Assembly: GCA_964540695.1 (NCBI GenBank)
Contig: CAZINS010000001.1
Coordinates: forward strand, 124,001-188,000
Length of the DNA stretch: 64,000 nt
Source: DYGA01 sp964540695
GTDB taxonomy: Bacteria; Patescibacteriota; Patescibacteriia; S139-126
Reading direction: 5' to 3'
Part shown: positions 7,983-17,639 of the stretch, in pieces
Position numbering within the stretch: the stretch's first letter is position 1
How the letters are laid out: the number at the start of each line of letters is the position of its first letter
Program-made: the position numbers and the translations under genes
Notes under the pieces: model-generated
Seen by the model: the letters and a program-made list of their open reading frames with translations, nothing else
Told to the model about the DNA's origin: nothing
The model's database searches: none

Positions 7983-10412
7983 TTAACTTCTTAAAACTCC
8001 TTGTAATTGCTGTTTTAATTTTATCAAAATTTTTTCTACTTCTTTTTCGACTTCACTCATTTGTAATGTTTTGTTAGTATCTAAAAAATTTAGAGTGAAA
8101 GCAATTGATTTTTTATCAAGACCAATTTTTTCACCAACATAAATATCAAATAGACTTACTTCTTTGACCAGACTACTTGTTGCTAAAATATTTTTCTTCA
8201 CTTCACTCCATTTGACACTTAAGGGAAAAACAACTGCTAAATCATATATTACTGCTGGATACTTTGGTAAGGATGAATAGTTATTATTGGTATTTAAATT
8301 TTTTATTAAAGATTCAAAATCTATTTCCCAAGCACCCACCGCTTGACCAATATCGAAATATTTCAATTTTTCGTCAGCAACGCGAAAAATTTTACCAATA
8401 ATATTATTATTTAATTTTAAATATAAAATTTCATTACTGGCTAAAACATCACTCCCGCCAGCAACTAACTCCCAATCAGACAACTTTAAAAAGTTGCAAA
8501 TTGTTTCAACTACTCCCTTGGCTTTAAAAAATACTTGATCTTTTTTACCGGTAAAAACCCCACCTAAATAATATGGTTGCCAAATAAGTTCACCAATTTG
8601 ATTATCCCCCCTTCTAAAATCACTCAATTTATCAGTAGCAAATATACGTCCCAATTCATATAATCCAAAATCTTTTTGCCAACGTTCATTAGCAGCAACA
8701 TTGGCTAATAAACCTGGTAATAATGACGGTCGAAGATGAGTGTATTCGCTAGAGATACTATTTTTTATACTAACCATAGTCGTTAAATCATAACCCAATG
8801 CTTTTATTTTTTCATTGGTAAAGGAATAATTTATTACCTCATACAATCCAACCCCATAAGAAAGTAATTTTTTTATATTTTTTTCAGTTTGTTTTAAAAT
8901 AGACTGTTGAGAAGAGCTTAACTTAACAACCGGCAAATCAGGTTTAAATTTGTCATAACCATAAATACGCGCCACTTCTTCAATAATATCTTCCGGGATA
9001 GTAATATCTGCTAAACAACGATAGGCTGGTGGTATTACAGTAAATTTTTTTGACTTAAATTTTACTATAAAACCTAACCGTTCTAAAATATTAACAATAT
9101 CTTCAGGAGCTAAATTCAAACCTAAACGATTTTGTATAAAATTCAACTCAAATTTTATTTCCAACCGTTTTGACTTTTGCTTATAAATATCTGTAATCTC
9201 TCCCATACTGGCTTTAGGTTGAATTTTCTTTAATAAAAATAATATTCTTTGCATAGCCAGCTCAGCTCGTTCTGGTTCTATACCTTTCTCAAAACGAACC
9301 GCGCTATCTGTTCGTAAATTATATTTTCTTTCAGCTTTTCTAATAGTTACGGGATTGAAACAAGCTGATTCAAAGACCACTGTAGTGGTTGCTTGATTTA
9401 TACTTGAATTTTGCCCACCCATCACCCCGGCCAAAGCAACGGGTTTTTTAGCATCAGCAATTATCAAAGTGTCTTCATCCAATTTCAATTCAACATCATC
9501 TAAAGTAACAATCTTTTCACCCCCTACTGCTTTTCTCACAACAATCTGTTGTCCTGACAAATTTTTTAAATCAAAAGCGTGTAAAGGTTGCCCGGTTTCG
9601 AACATCACATAATTTGTTAAATCAACAATATTGTTGATAGATTTTTGGCCAACCGCTTGTAATCTTTTTTTTAACCAGGTAGGAGAAGGCCCGACTTCAA
9701 TATTTTCAACTATTACACCTAAATACCTACTACAATCATTACTTGCTTTTATTTTAATTTTTATTTTCTGGTCAGATTTCTTTTCCAGTTTTCCTAACTC
9801 AATTTCTTTATATGGTCGTTGATAAATAGCTGCCAATTCCCTAGCTATTCCTATGTGTCCCCATAAATCTGGACGATTAGTTAAAGATTTATTATCAATA
9901 TCTATTACCACATCATTAAATCCAAAAACATCCTGTAAGGCTGTGCCTGGTTTTGCTTCAGTTGCAGATAAATTAAGTATTTCTTTGGCTGCCGCCGGAA
10001 ATAAATTACCTAAACCAATTTCATCACTAGCACAAATCATACCAAAACTTTTCTCGCCTCGAATAGTGGCGTCTGACAATATAACCGGTTCACCTTGACC
10101 ATGCCATCTAACTTTTGCACCAGGCAAAGCCACGGCCACTAACATACCAACAAATAAATTCGTCCCCCCGCAAATAATTTGCACTACTTCCCCTGAACCA
10201 ATGTCGGTCAGAGCAATTTTTAAACTGTCAGCATTGGGATGATCTTTCAATTCCACCACTCTGCCAACTACCATTTGGGCAAAAGATTCGCCTTGAGATC
10301 TAATACCTTCAACTTCAACCGTCGACATAGTCAAAGCCTGACCAATTTCACTTGGCGATAAATTTTCTGGCAAATCAACAAATTCTTTTAACCAATTTAA
10401 AGAAACTAACAT
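7983..10412 (-). CDS. pheT: phenylalanyl-tRNA synthetase beta subunit
   Basis: Large 809-residue chain of the (alpha-beta)2 synthetase. It begins MLVSLNWLKEFVDLP, has the tRNA-binding OB domain (about residues 40-150), the B3/B4 editing region, the B5 domain, the catalytic-like core (RPSLLPGLL, YELGRIF) and the C-terminal anticodon-binding ferredoxin-like domain ending about residue 806. It starts 3 nt after the pheS stop, the standard pheS-pheT order. Confidence 0.97.
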   Translation of the reverse strand: MLVSLNWLKEFVDLPENLSPSEIGQALTMSTVEVEGIRSQGESFAQMVVGRVVELKDHPNADSLKIALTDIGSGEVVQIICGGTNLFVGMLVAVALPGAKVRWHGQGEPVILSDATIRGEKSFGMICASDEIGLGNLFPAAAKEILNLSATEAKPGTALQDVFGFNDVVIDIDNKSLTNRPDLWGHIGIARELAAIYQRPYKEIELGKLEKKSDQKIKIKIKASNDCSRYLGVIVENIEVGPSPTWLKKRLQAVGQKSINNIVDLTNYVMFETGQPLHAFDLKNLSGQQIVVRKAVGGEKIVTLDDVELKLDEDTLIIADAKKPVALAGVMGGQNSSINQATTTVVFESACFNPVTIRKAERKYNLRTDSAVRFEKGIEPERAELAMQRILFLLKKIQPKASMGEITDIYKQKSKRLEIKFELNFIQNRLGLNLAPEDIVNILERLGFIVKFKSKKFTVIPPAYRCLADITIPEDIIEEVARIYGYDKFKPDLPVVKLSSSQQSILKQTEKNIKKLLSYGVGLYEVINYSFTNEKIKALGYDLTTMVSIKNSISSEYTHLRPSLLPGLLANVAANERWQKDFGLYELGRIFATDKLSDFRRGDNQIGELIWQPYYLGGVFTGKKDQVFFKAKGVVETICNFLKLSDWELVAGGSDVLASNEILYLKLNNNIIGKIFRVADEKLKYFDIGQAVGAWEIDFESLIKNLNTNNNYSSLPKYPAVIYDLAVVFPLSVKWSEVKKNILATSSLVKEVSLFDIYVGEKIGLDKKSIAFTLNFLDTNKTLQMSEVEKEVEKILIKLKQQLQGVLRS

Positions 10413-10415
10413 AAA

Positions 10416-11423
10416 CTAAAACTGTTTTAAAAATCTTAAATCATTACTTGATAATAACCTAATATCTTCAATTCCATAACGCATCATCACCAATCGAGTT
10501 AATCCTAATCCGAAAGCAAAACCACTCCATAAAGCCGGGTCAAGCCCGCCGGCTCGCAAAACATGAGGATGAACTAAACCACAAGGTAATAATTCTAACC
10601 AACCACTATGTTTACAAACACTGCAACCACTGCCACCACAAATCAAACATTTTATATCTAATTCAAATCCAGGTTCCACAAAAGGAAAAAATCCCGGACG
10701 TAGTCTAACCGTTACTTCTCGCTTAAAAATACCTTGCAATAATTCCTTCATCACTGCTATCAAATTGGTAATACTAATATTTTTATCAATCATCAGTCCT
10801 TCTAGCTGATAAAAAGTATGATCATGAGAAGCATCAGTAGCTTCATTGCGAAAAACCTTACCAGGCGCTATACAACGTAAAGGTGCACCATATTTTTCCA
10901 TTGCTCGCACTTGCACCGGAGAGGTATGAGTACGTAAAATATTTCCTTCAGTGGTAAAAAATGTATCCTGCATGTCTCTGGCTGGGTGATGCTTTGGAAT
11001 ATTTAAAGCATCAAAATTATAATATTCTGACTCTAGCTCTGGTCCATCCTCAACTATAAAACCCATACCAATAAAAATTTCTATTAACTCATCTTGAATT
11101 TGGGTAATGGGATGTAAATATCCTATTTCCGATTTTGTCCCTGGTAAAGTAAGATCAACAAATTTATTTTCTTCATTAGTTCCGAGAATACCCTTTTGTT
11201 TTTTAAAAAAATCATCTAATTCATCTTTAACTGAATTGGCCAATTTACCCAATTCTTTTTTTTCTTCCAGTGCCACCGACTTTAAACTATCCATCAATTT
11301 GTTTAACTCTCCTCTGCGACCTAAATATTTCTTTTCCAAAGCCAACCAATCTTCTTTACTCATATTGGCAGAAATATCAGCTTTTACTTGTTGGAATAAA
11401 TTTTTAAAATCATCTTTAAGCAT
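10416..11423 (-). CDS. pheS: phenylalanyl-tRNA synthetase alpha subunit
   Basis: Catalytic class II synthetase subunit, 335 residues. An N-terminal coiled coil (about residues 1-85) is followed by motif 2 (RTHTSPVQVRAM, then FRNEATDASHDHTFYQLEG) and motif 3 GFAFGLGLTRLVMMRYGI. The segment CLICGGSGCSVC carries four cysteines, possibly metal-binding, a feature seen in some PheS. It is followed immediately by pheT and preceded by a small membrane-protein gene. Confidence 0.97.
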   Translation of the reverse strand: MLKDDFKNLFQQVKADISANMSKEDWLALEKKYLGRRGELNKLMDSLKSVALEEKKELGKLANSVKDELDDFFKKQKGILGTNEENKFVDLTLPGTKSEIGYLHPITQIQDELIEIFIGMGFIVEDGPELESEYYNFDALNIPKHHPARDMQDTFFTTEGNILRTHTSPVQVRAMEKYGAPLRCIAPGKVFRNEATDASHDHTFYQLEGLMIDKNISITNLIAVMKELLQGIFKREVTVRLRPGFFPFVEPGFELDIKCLICGGSGCSVCKHSGWLELLPCGLVHPHVLRAGGLDPALWSGFAFGLGLTRLVMMRYGIEDIRLLSSNDLRFLKQF

Positions 11424-11424
11424 A

Positions 11425-11811
11425 CTAATTTACTTTTGTCCGTTTAGTTGATAAAAAGAAAAATTCAAAAACAGCTAGCGTCAATACCAATAACAATGAG
11501 TTATACCAGGTTAACATATTCATTTTTTGTAACCATAAACTAACTACTACCAACAAACCAAACCAAAAAGCTTGACGAAAAGTCACTGCTACTTGGCGAA
11601 ATATTAATTCACCTTGTAAAAATTTTCTCCGTAAAATAAATCCAATAATAGCAAAACTGCCAACAATAGCTAAAAACAGACTACTATAAAAGAAAAATAC
11701 AGCAATAATTCCTCCAGCAAAAGGATTCATGTAAAAGACCACCATAAAAAAAGCGAGCCAACAAACTAAGCTAGCCATACTCATTAAAAGTAAATATTTT
11801 CGTAAAGTCAT
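11425..11811 (-). CDS. small membrane protein of unknown function
   Basis: About 128 residues with four hydrophobic segments. No family recognised. It ends 1 nt before the pheS start and is probably co-transcribed with it. The ATG at 11811 is preferred; a GTG at 11841 would add ten mostly hydrophobic residues but lies inside a small hairpin only 10 nt after a TACAAT -10 box, so that longer start is also possible. Confidence 0.6.
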   Translation of the reverse strand: MTLRKYLLLMSMASLVCWLAFFMVVFYMNPFAGGIIAVFFFYSSLFLAIVGSFAIIGFILRRKFLQGELIFRQVAVTFRQAFWFGLLVVVSLWLQKMNMLTWYNSLLLVLTLAVFEFFFLSTKRTKVN

Positions 11812-11934
11812 AAATAAAAAAATAACAAAAACAGGTTTCACCCTGTCTAATATTGTACCACTTTTTTACCAATTTTTCAAACTGATTTTTGGGGATAAAT
11901 AATTATTTTTTTTATTTAATATTAGCAAAAATTT

Positions 11935-12234
11935 TTATGATATAATAATTATATCTTTTATCTTACCCACCCCAAATTTTCTACTCATTTCAGCTATTAA
12001 TAATTGCTTTTTAAATTTAATCTCTTGAGCCACGGTAGGATGTAAAACAGCTACTGCTAATATATTATTTCTAAAATAAACTGCTTTCATGTATTCTGCC
12101 ATTTCCTTATCCCAGACCTTAAGTATTATTTTATCAAATTCCTCCAAAATTAAAGTGGCCTCAACTTTACCAGCTAACCCCTTGGTTCTAATATGTTTTG
12201 GTAATAAATCTTTAAAGGAAGAAAATGTAGACAT
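11935..12234 (-). CDS. DUF721 / DciA-like protein
   Basis: A 99-residue protein matching the DUF721 pattern: an N-terminal helix with FKDLLPKHI, a central region with KIILKVWDKEMAEYMKAVYF, and LAVAVLHPTVAQEIKFKKQLLI. DUF721 includes DciA, a loader of the replicative helicase DnaB in bacteria without DnaC/DnaI. A perfect TATAAT -10 box ends 6 nt before the ATG (12241-12246 on the minus strand), so the message is probably leaderless. Confidence 0.75.
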   Translation of the reverse strand: MSTFSSFKDLLPKHIRTKGLAGKVEATLILEEFDKIILKVWDKEMAEYMKAVYFRNNILAVAVLHPTVAQEIKFKKQLLIAEMSRKFGVGKIKDIIIIS

Positions 12235-12330
12235 GTGATTATTATAATTATTATATTTTAATCTGATTATTATTTTTTGACAAACAAATAATTTAAACTA
12301 GATTTCCACACCCTCAAACCAAAAAAACCA

Positions 12331-12359
12331 TTGCTATTTTATTAAAAAAACATTATAAT
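12331..12359 (+). promoter_or_regulatory. sigma70-type promoter of the antiporter gene
   Basis: TTGCTA at 12331, a 17-nt spacer and a perfect TATAAT at 12354-12359. Transcription would start near 12366, giving a leader of about 55 nt before the ATG at 12422. Confidence 0.7.
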
Positions 12360-12421
12360 TGTACAGATTTATCCATATTTATTGGATAGGTCTTTATTTT
12401 AAAATTAATTAAAAATAAATT

Positions 12422-13882
12422 ATGAATAGTTTAAATAATGCCTGGCAAATGTTGCTGGTCAAGATGCTCAAAAATCGTTTATTTTGGCGTTTAACTCCAA
12501 TTATTGCTCTGGCTATTACTTCGGTTGCTCAAGCGGCTACTGAAGAAGGCGGTGCTGGCCATAGTGCTGCTTTTACTTTCCTCTGGATAGCTGTTTTACT
12601 GATAGCGGCTAAAATATCCAATTTAGTAGAAAAATTTGGTCAGCCATCGGTCTTAGGCGAACTGGTAATTGGTGTTATTCTGGGAAACCTAGCTCTAATC
12701 GGTATTCATTGGTTTGAACCAATAAAAGCTGACCCGATAATTACTTTTTTATCTGAATTAGGTGTAGTAATTTTACTTTTTCAAATTGGTCTAGAATCAA
12801 ATATTGCCAAGATGAAACAAGTAGGATTAAGAGCTTTCTTAGTGGCTACAGTTGGAGTGGTTGTGCCTTTTGTTTTAGGAACCTATGTAGTTGGTCCTTG
12901 GATACTACCAGGTCTAACCAGTAACGCTTACTTATTTTTAGGTGCCACACTAACAGCTACCTCAGTTGGTATTACTGCTAGAGTCTTTAAAGACCTAAAT
13001 AAACTTCAAATTCCTGAAGCACAAATTGTTCTGGGGGCAGCGGTTATTGATGATGTATTGGGTTTAATAATACTGGCTGTCGTTTCAGCAATTGTTACTG
13101 TTGGTTCAGTCGGGTTTGGAGTTATTACTTGGATAACAGCTAAAGCAATTTTATTTTTAGCTTTATCAATTATTATTGGCCAAATCTTTGCACCTTACCT
13201 TGGTAAATTTTTTGCCAAAATTCAAACTGGCGTGGGCATGAAGTTAACTCTAGCTATTTCCTTTGGTTTGTTTTTAGCCTTTTTAGCACAAATGATAGGT
13301 CTGGCTCCAATTGTCGGTGCTTTTGCCGCAGGTTTGGTACTTGATCCTGTTCATTTTAAATATTTCAAAGATCCTCAAGTTGTCGAGGATGTTAAAGAAG
13401 TAATCAATGAATACCCTGATCAAAACTTAAAAGAAAAAATGAATAAAGCACTGGAACATCATTCTCACAGACATATTGAAGATCTAATCGAACCAATCGG
13501 TTTCTTTTTAGTACCTTTGTTTTTTGTTCATACCGGAATTAATGTCAACTTACAAACAATGTTTAACTTACCTGTTCTAATGGTAGCACTGGGTATTACT
13601 CTAGTAGCTTTTGTCGGTAAAATTGTTTCTGGCTTGGCAGCAGGTAAGGTCAATAAATGGTTGGTTGGTTTTGGTATGGTCCCCAGAGGTGAAGTTGGTT
13701 TAATTTTTGCCGTGATTGGTCGTTCCTTGGGTGTAGTTTCTGAAGAAGTTTTTTCCGTGATTGTTATTATGGTTATACTCACTACCCTGGCTACCCCACC
13801 GATACTCAATTCCTTGCTTAAAAAAATTGATAAACCGTCAACTCCACCAGAGCCAATGAAAAATTCTGAATCAGTAGTCTAA
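12422..13882 (+). CDS. cation:proton antiporter (CPA2 / KefB-like)
   Basis: A 486-residue integral membrane protein with about 12-13 transmembrane helices. Conserved CPA2 segments: FGQPSVLGELVIGVILG, ELGVVILLFQIGLESN, TATSVGITARVF, and GAAVIDDVLGLIIL with the paired aspartates of the ion-binding site, then PRGEVGLIFAVIG. A cytosolic stretch of charged residues lies at about residues 320-355. No TrkA-N domain follows, so it resembles NapA/KefB transport domains alone. It probably exchanges Na+ or K+ for H+. It is a single-gene transcript with its own promoter and terminator. Confidence 0.9.
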   Translation: MNSLNNAWQMLLVKMLKNRLFWRLTPIIALAITSVAQAATEEGGAGHSAAFTFLWIAVLLIAAKISNLVEKFGQPSVLGELVIGVILGNLALIGIHWFEPIKADPIITFLSELGVVILLFQIGLESNIAKMKQVGLRAFLVATVGVVVPFVLGTYVVGPWILPGLTSNAYLFLGATLTATSVGITARVFKDLNKLQIPEAQIVLGAAVIDDVLGLIILAVVSAIVTVGSVGFGVITWITAKAILFLALSIIIGQIFAPYLGKFFAKIQTGVGMKLTLAISFGLFLAFLAQMIGLAPIVGAFAAGLVLDPVHFKYFKDPQVVEDVKEVINEYPDQNLKEKMNKALEHHSHRHIEDLIEPIGFFLVPLFFVHTGINVNLQTMFNLPVLMVALGITLVAFVGKIVSGLAAGKVNKWLVGFGMVPRGEVGLIFAVIGRSLGVVSEEVFSVIVIMVILTTLATPPILNSLLKKIDKPSTPPEPMKNSESVV

Positions 13883-13886
13883 ATAA

Positions 13887-13913
13887 AAAATCCTGCTTCT
13901 AGCGGGATTTTTT
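13887..13913 (+). terminator. intrinsic terminator of the antiporter gene
   Basis: Stem AAAATCCTGC / GCGGGATTTT with a 5-nt loop (one T-G pair), followed by a T-run, 5 nt after the stop codon. Confidence 0.85.
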
Positions 13914-13954
13914 AATATCTGATTTTTTTATTATTTAATAATTTTTTCCAGATG

Positions 13955-13982
13955 CTAGATTCTAAATTCAAAATTTTATATT
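13955..13982. repeat. heptad repeat array (CTAGATT/CTAAATT type)
   Basis: Four 7-nt units, CTAGATT, CTAAATT, CAAAATT, TTATATT, between the antiporter terminator and the uvrD stop. Related to the other heptad arrays in the window. Confidence 0.6.
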
Positions 13983-13988
13983 CCCTAC

Positions 13989-16900
13989 TTACTTCGCCTG
14001 TGAATATTCACAAATTTTATTGAAATCACAAAACTTACACAGGTGTGGGCTGGGCGTTGGAGTAAACTCGCTTTGTTTTATTTTCTCAATCGTGGCAATA
14101 ATTTTTTCTTTTATCTCTTCTAAATCTTCTGTCCTACCTAAAAAAGACAATTTTTTTCCGTCTTCCACATAATAATATGTCAGTTTACCAACCTTTTCTT
14201 TCAGATGCTGGGCAGCAGCAAGTTGATAAATAAGCAATTGCCGTTTATTGTCTGGTTCCAATTTTTCTTTACTCTGGCCTGTTTTATAATCAATTATTTC
14301 CACACTACCATCGGGCAATCTATCTACCCTATCAATTGCGCCGGAGAGCACAAACTCACCTACTTGTAATTTAAAACGATTTTCCAATCGTTCGGGTATA
14401 GTTTTTTCTTTTTCCCATTGGGAATAAAATAATTTTAAAGCTTCCCTGCCTTTTTTCTTAAACTCTGCTTGTTGGGATTTACTATCATACCAATCATCTA
14501 TCCATACTTCATCATAAATTTTAATTAACTCTGCTTCAGTGGGTAATTTTTTTTCTTGCTTGTGCTGCTCACCAAACAAAGCAACTTGTTCTACAGCCAC
14601 ACTGGCTTTTACCTGTTCAAAAAATTTTTGCAATGTCTGATGGACAGAACTACCAAAACTAAAGGTATATTTTCCTTTTATTGGAATACGCAAAATATAG
14701 GCGTATTTATATTGCAATGGACAAGTTTGAAAAGAACTTATCTGGCTATAAGAAAAAGATTTTGGTAATTGATAATCTGCGTGAGTTTGTATCGTACTGA
14801 TTTTATTTTTTTTCTCAATAAGTGTATTGATTTTTTTATTCGCAGCTGGCTGCTTCACCTCTTTTACTAATCCCAATTCATATAAAAATTGACTGGGTTT
14901 TTTTGCTCGCATTCCCCCATAATCCTTAGCACCAGATAAAAATAATCCTTGTTTCGCTCTCGTCATAGCTACATATAAAAGCCGTCGTTCTTCCTGTAAA
15001 TGCGCATCACCTTCTGGTAAAATATCTTTCACTAATTTGTCAGGTAGTTCAATAGCTTCTTTTCGCTCAATCGTCGGAAAACGTTTATCAACTAAATTTG
15101 GTAAAAATACATAACTAAACTCCAAACCCTTGGCAGCGTGGATAGTCATTATATTTACTGCTTCTGGCCCTAATTCCATATCCCAGGCCAGTGTCCCTTG
15201 TTCACCTGCTTCTAACTCTAATTCTAACTCGTCTAAAAAATCAGTAACCTTATTGTCCACAAAGGACTTTTCAAAATTTTTTGCTTTTTTCAAAAACTGT
15301 TGTAAATAACTAAAAATTACCTGCGCTTTTTCTGGTTCTAATTTGGAAATATAATTTGTATAGCCACTTACTTCCAAAAAATCTAAAATAATTTTTGTCA
15401 CCGGCTTTTCTTTTGCAAGCACAGTGTGTTTATCAATCCAACCGACTAATTTTTGTATTTCTTTTACCGTATTTGGAAATACTTGGGGAATAGCACTTAT
15501 ATTGCGCAAAGTTTCAAACAATGACCAAGACTTGCGACCTGACCAATAATTTAAATTGATTATTTGTTGTATGGGAATGTGCAGTGTGGGCAAATTCAAT
15601 ATACGATACAATGAAGGCGATTCACGATAATCATCAAGTAAACGCAAATAATTTATAATATCTAAAACTACTGGTTTAAAATATAAACCCCGGGAAGCAA
15701 AAAATTGATAAGGTATGTTACGCGACTCAAGCTCTTGGACAAATTCACTGGCACTGTCATTGGCTCTCACCAAAATAGCAAATTCATTCCACGATAATTC
15801 TGGATTTTTTTCCTTAATCATTAAAATCTTATCAACCACTCTGCTTACTTCCTGATCTAAAGAGTCAAAATAATCATAAATTACTTCACCAGTTAGTTTG
15901 ATTGCCGAGCTAAGTTTTTTTGAAAGTTTATTTGTTGTGCTTTTCAATTTCACTTCCAACCGATCGGGATTGTTGAGTTGGATAAACTGATATGACATGT
16001 CCAATATATTTTGACCACTACGATAATTGGTTTGTAAAAATATTTCTCTGGCTTGGGGGTAATCTTTTTTAAAATTCAAAATATTTGATACTGATGCCCC
16101 CCGAAATTTATAAATTGATTGGTCATCATCCCCGACAACGGTAATGTTATTTTTTGGACTAGCTAACAATTTTATCAATTCATACTGAGCCCAATTGGTA
16201 TCTTGAAACTCATCTACCAAAATATATTGAAATTGCTTTTGATACAACTTTAATATCTGCGGTCTAGTTTTAAAAAGTTTTAAAGTATAATTTATTAAAT
16301 CACCAAAATCCAAAGAATTATTGGCAAGTAATATTTGCTGATAAGTATAATAAGCATTTGACACTTCATTTAATCTATCTATTTCTTGTTTACCAATCTC
16401 GTTGTTTTTACCCTTAATTCTTAACTCTTTATTCTTTATTCTTGACCTCCCCTTACTTCCCTCCATATTATCAAGATTTATTTTCAATTCCTCAGCATAT
16501 TTCAAATAATCTTCTGGATAAATTTCTTCGTCTTTACAACGAGAAAAATGTTGCAGTAGAGCATGAATAAATTTTGTAGGGTTACCCAGTGGTCTATAAT
16601 AATCAAGATTAAATTTTTCCAAATTCTTTTTTACAAGTAACCAACCTTGTGTTTGATCAAGTAATTTAAAATTTTGGGGAAGCCCCACATCTAAAGCGTG
16701 CGATTTTAAAATCCGTTCACAAAACGCATGAAATGTAGATACCCACAAATCAACATATCCATAGGGCAGTGCTTTATCAACTCTTTCTTCCATTTCTCCA
16801 GCAGCTTTTTCTGTAAAAGTTAATGCCAATATTTGATTGGTATTTAATTTTTTTTCCTGAATCAACCAGTTTATCCGCTGAGTAATAACCGTAGTTTTAC

Positions 16901-16994
16901 CAGTACCAGCTCCAGCCACAATTAACAGAGGTCCTTCACCATGAGTAACAGCTTGTTTTTGTGACTTATTTAAACTGTCTAGATTTATTTCCAT
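13989..16994 (-). CDS. UvrD/PcrA-family helicase fused to a RecB-like Fe-S nuclease domain
   Basis: SF1A 3'-5' DNA helicase of 1001 residues with a C-terminal PD-(D/E)XK nuclease. Helicase motifs: Walker A AGAGTGKT (about residues 28-35), VDEFQDTN (Walker B), GDDDQSIYKFRGA, TIHAAKGLEF and YVAMTRAK. The C-terminal part shows DRVDRLPDGSVEIIDYKTG plus QLLIYQLA, the nuclease motifs, and cysteines in FQTCPLQYKY and HLCKFCDFNKICEY matching the Fe-S staple of AddB/Cas4-type nucleases. It could act as a RecBCD/AddAB-like repair enzyme. Residues about 184-193 are encoded by a heptad repeat. The promoter implies a leaderless message. Confidence 0.93.
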   Translation of the reverse strand: MEINLDSLNKSQKQAVTHGEGPLLIVAGAGTGKTTVITQRINWLIQEKKLNTNQILALTFTEKAAGEMEERVDKALPYGYVDLWVSTFHAFCERILKSHALDVGLPQNFKLLDQTQGWLLVKKNLEKFNLDYYRPLGNPTKFIHALLQHFSRCKDEEIYPEDYLKYAEELKINLDNMEGSKGRSRIKNKELRIKGKNNEIGKQEIDRLNEVSNAYYTYQQILLANNSLDFGDLINYTLKLFKTRPQILKLYQKQFQYILVDEFQDTNWAQYELIKLLASPKNNITVVGDDDQSIYKFRGASVSNILNFKKDYPQAREIFLQTNYRSGQNILDMSYQFIQLNNPDRLEVKLKSTTNKLSKKLSSAIKLTGEVIYDYFDSLDQEVSRVVDKILMIKEKNPELSWNEFAILVRANDSASEFVQELESRNIPYQFFASRGLYFKPVVLDIINYLRLLDDYRESPSLYRILNLPTLHIPIQQIINLNYWSGRKSWSLFETLRNISAIPQVFPNTVKEIQKLVGWIDKHTVLAKEKPVTKIILDFLEVSGYTNYISKLEPEKAQVIFSYLQQFLKKAKNFEKSFVDNKVTDFLDELELELEAGEQGTLAWDMELGPEAVNIMTIHAAKGLEFSYVFLPNLVDKRFPTIERKEAIELPDKLVKDILPEGDAHLQEERRLLYVAMTRAKQGLFLSGAKDYGGMRAKKPSQFLYELGLVKEVKQPAANKKINTLIEKKNKISTIQTHADYQLPKSFSYSQISSFQTCPLQYKYAYILRIPIKGKYTFSFGSSVHQTLQKFFEQVKASVAVEQVALFGEQHKQEKKLPTEAELIKIYDEVWIDDWYDSKSQQAEFKKKGREALKLFYSQWEKEKTIPERLENRFKLQVGEFVLSGAIDRVDRLPDGSVEIIDYKTGQSKEKLEPDNKRQLLIYQLAAAQHLKEKVGKLTYYYVEDGKKLSFLGRTEDLEEIKEKIIATIEKIKQSEFTPTPSPHLCKFCDFNKICEYSQAK
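16416..16443 (-). repeat. heptad repeat array inside uvrD
   Basis: Four 7-nt units on the plus strand, AATTCTT, AACTCTT, TATTCTT, TATTCTT, in frame within the helicase gene. On the coding strand it encodes a basic K/R/I/N/E/L peptide (RIKNKELRIK). The units are variants without in-frame stops. Confidence 0.85.
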
Positions 16995-17000
16995 AATACT

Positions 17001-17029
17001 ATTTTAACATTCCCATGTATGATTGACAA
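17001..17029 (-). promoter_or_regulatory. leaderless promoter of the uvrD-like gene
   Basis: On the minus strand: -35 TTGTCA, 17-nt spacer, -10 TAAAAT ending 6 nt before the ATG at 16994. Its -35 box overlaps that of the divergent promoter at 17023. Confidence 0.75.
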
Positions 17030-17051
17030 AAACCAATTTTTATGATAATTT
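17023..17051 (+). promoter_or_regulatory. promoter of the 17093 membrane-protein gene
   Basis: Consensus TTGACA, 17-nt spacer, TAATTT at 17046-17051. It shares the TTGACAA core with the divergent minus-strand promoter. The gene has a GGAAAA-type ribosome-binding site. Confidence 0.7.
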
Positions 17052-17092
17052 ATAATATTCAAATTCATTAACAAATCAAATAAAGGAAAATC

Positions 17093-17521
17093 ATGAAAAA
17101 AATCAATTTAAGCCAATCGGCTAATCTAATTTGGAGTTTTGGCTTTTTTATCTGTCTAGTCTGCTTATTTATATATTTTTATATTCTTAATAATAATATA
17201 TTCCCACCGATTCATACCCCTTACAATCTAATCACTATTATTATTGACTACTGGTTTTTTTCTATTCCCTTGAGCATCGTGTATCTAACTTTCATTATCA
17301 GGTATTACAATATAATACAAAAAAAATATAAATCTTCAAAAAAAGAATATCTCTCAATCATATCCACAATGCTTATAATGTTCTTATTTCCAGCAATACT
17401 ACTTTGCACATCTATTCTCTTGTTAACTAACAGCTACTACTCTTTTATTCCAGTAGTAATAATAATTATGTGCATCATTGCTACAAATATTTTAAAAAAT
17501 ATTAAACAAACCTCGTTTTAA
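17093..17521 (+). CDS. small four-helix membrane protein, unknown
   Basis: A 142-residue protein with four hydrophobic segments (about 13-31, 50-70, 88-108, 115-134) and basic loops (KKYKSSKKE). No family recognised. AAAGGAAAA precedes the ATG. It has its own consensus promoter, and its stop codon lies inside an intrinsic terminator, so it is a complete single-gene unit. The unusually isoleucine-rich composition differs from housekeeping neighbours and fits an accessory gene. Confidence 0.6.
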   Translation: MKKINLSQSANLIWSFGFFICLVCLFIYFYILNNNIFPPIHTPYNLITIIIDYWFFSIPLSIVYLTFIIRYYNIIQKKYKSSKKEYLSIISTMLIMFLFPAILLCTSILLLTNSYYSFIPVVIIIMCIIATNILKNIKQTSF

Positions 17522-17535
17522 AAACGAGGTTTTAT
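17508..17535 (+). terminator. intrinsic terminator overlapping the stop of the 17093 gene
   Basis: Near-perfect 12-bp palindrome AAACCTCGTTTT / AAAACGAGGTTT followed by T-rich sequence. Confidence 0.85.
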
Positions 17536-17565
17536 TATTTGTCTTATTTTTACTAAAGACACAGA

Positions 17566-17594
17566 TTGACAAAATCCCAAAAATATGCTATCAT
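17566..17594 (+). promoter_or_regulatory. promoter of the 17640 membrane-protein gene
   Basis: TTGACA, 17-nt spacer ending in an extended -10 TGC, then TATCAT. Transcription would start near 17601, and an AAAGGA ribosome-binding site precedes the ATG. Confidence 0.75.
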
Positions 17595-17639
17595 TAGCAG
17601 TTAGTGTAAATTTAAAATCAACAAAAAAAGGACAAAAAA

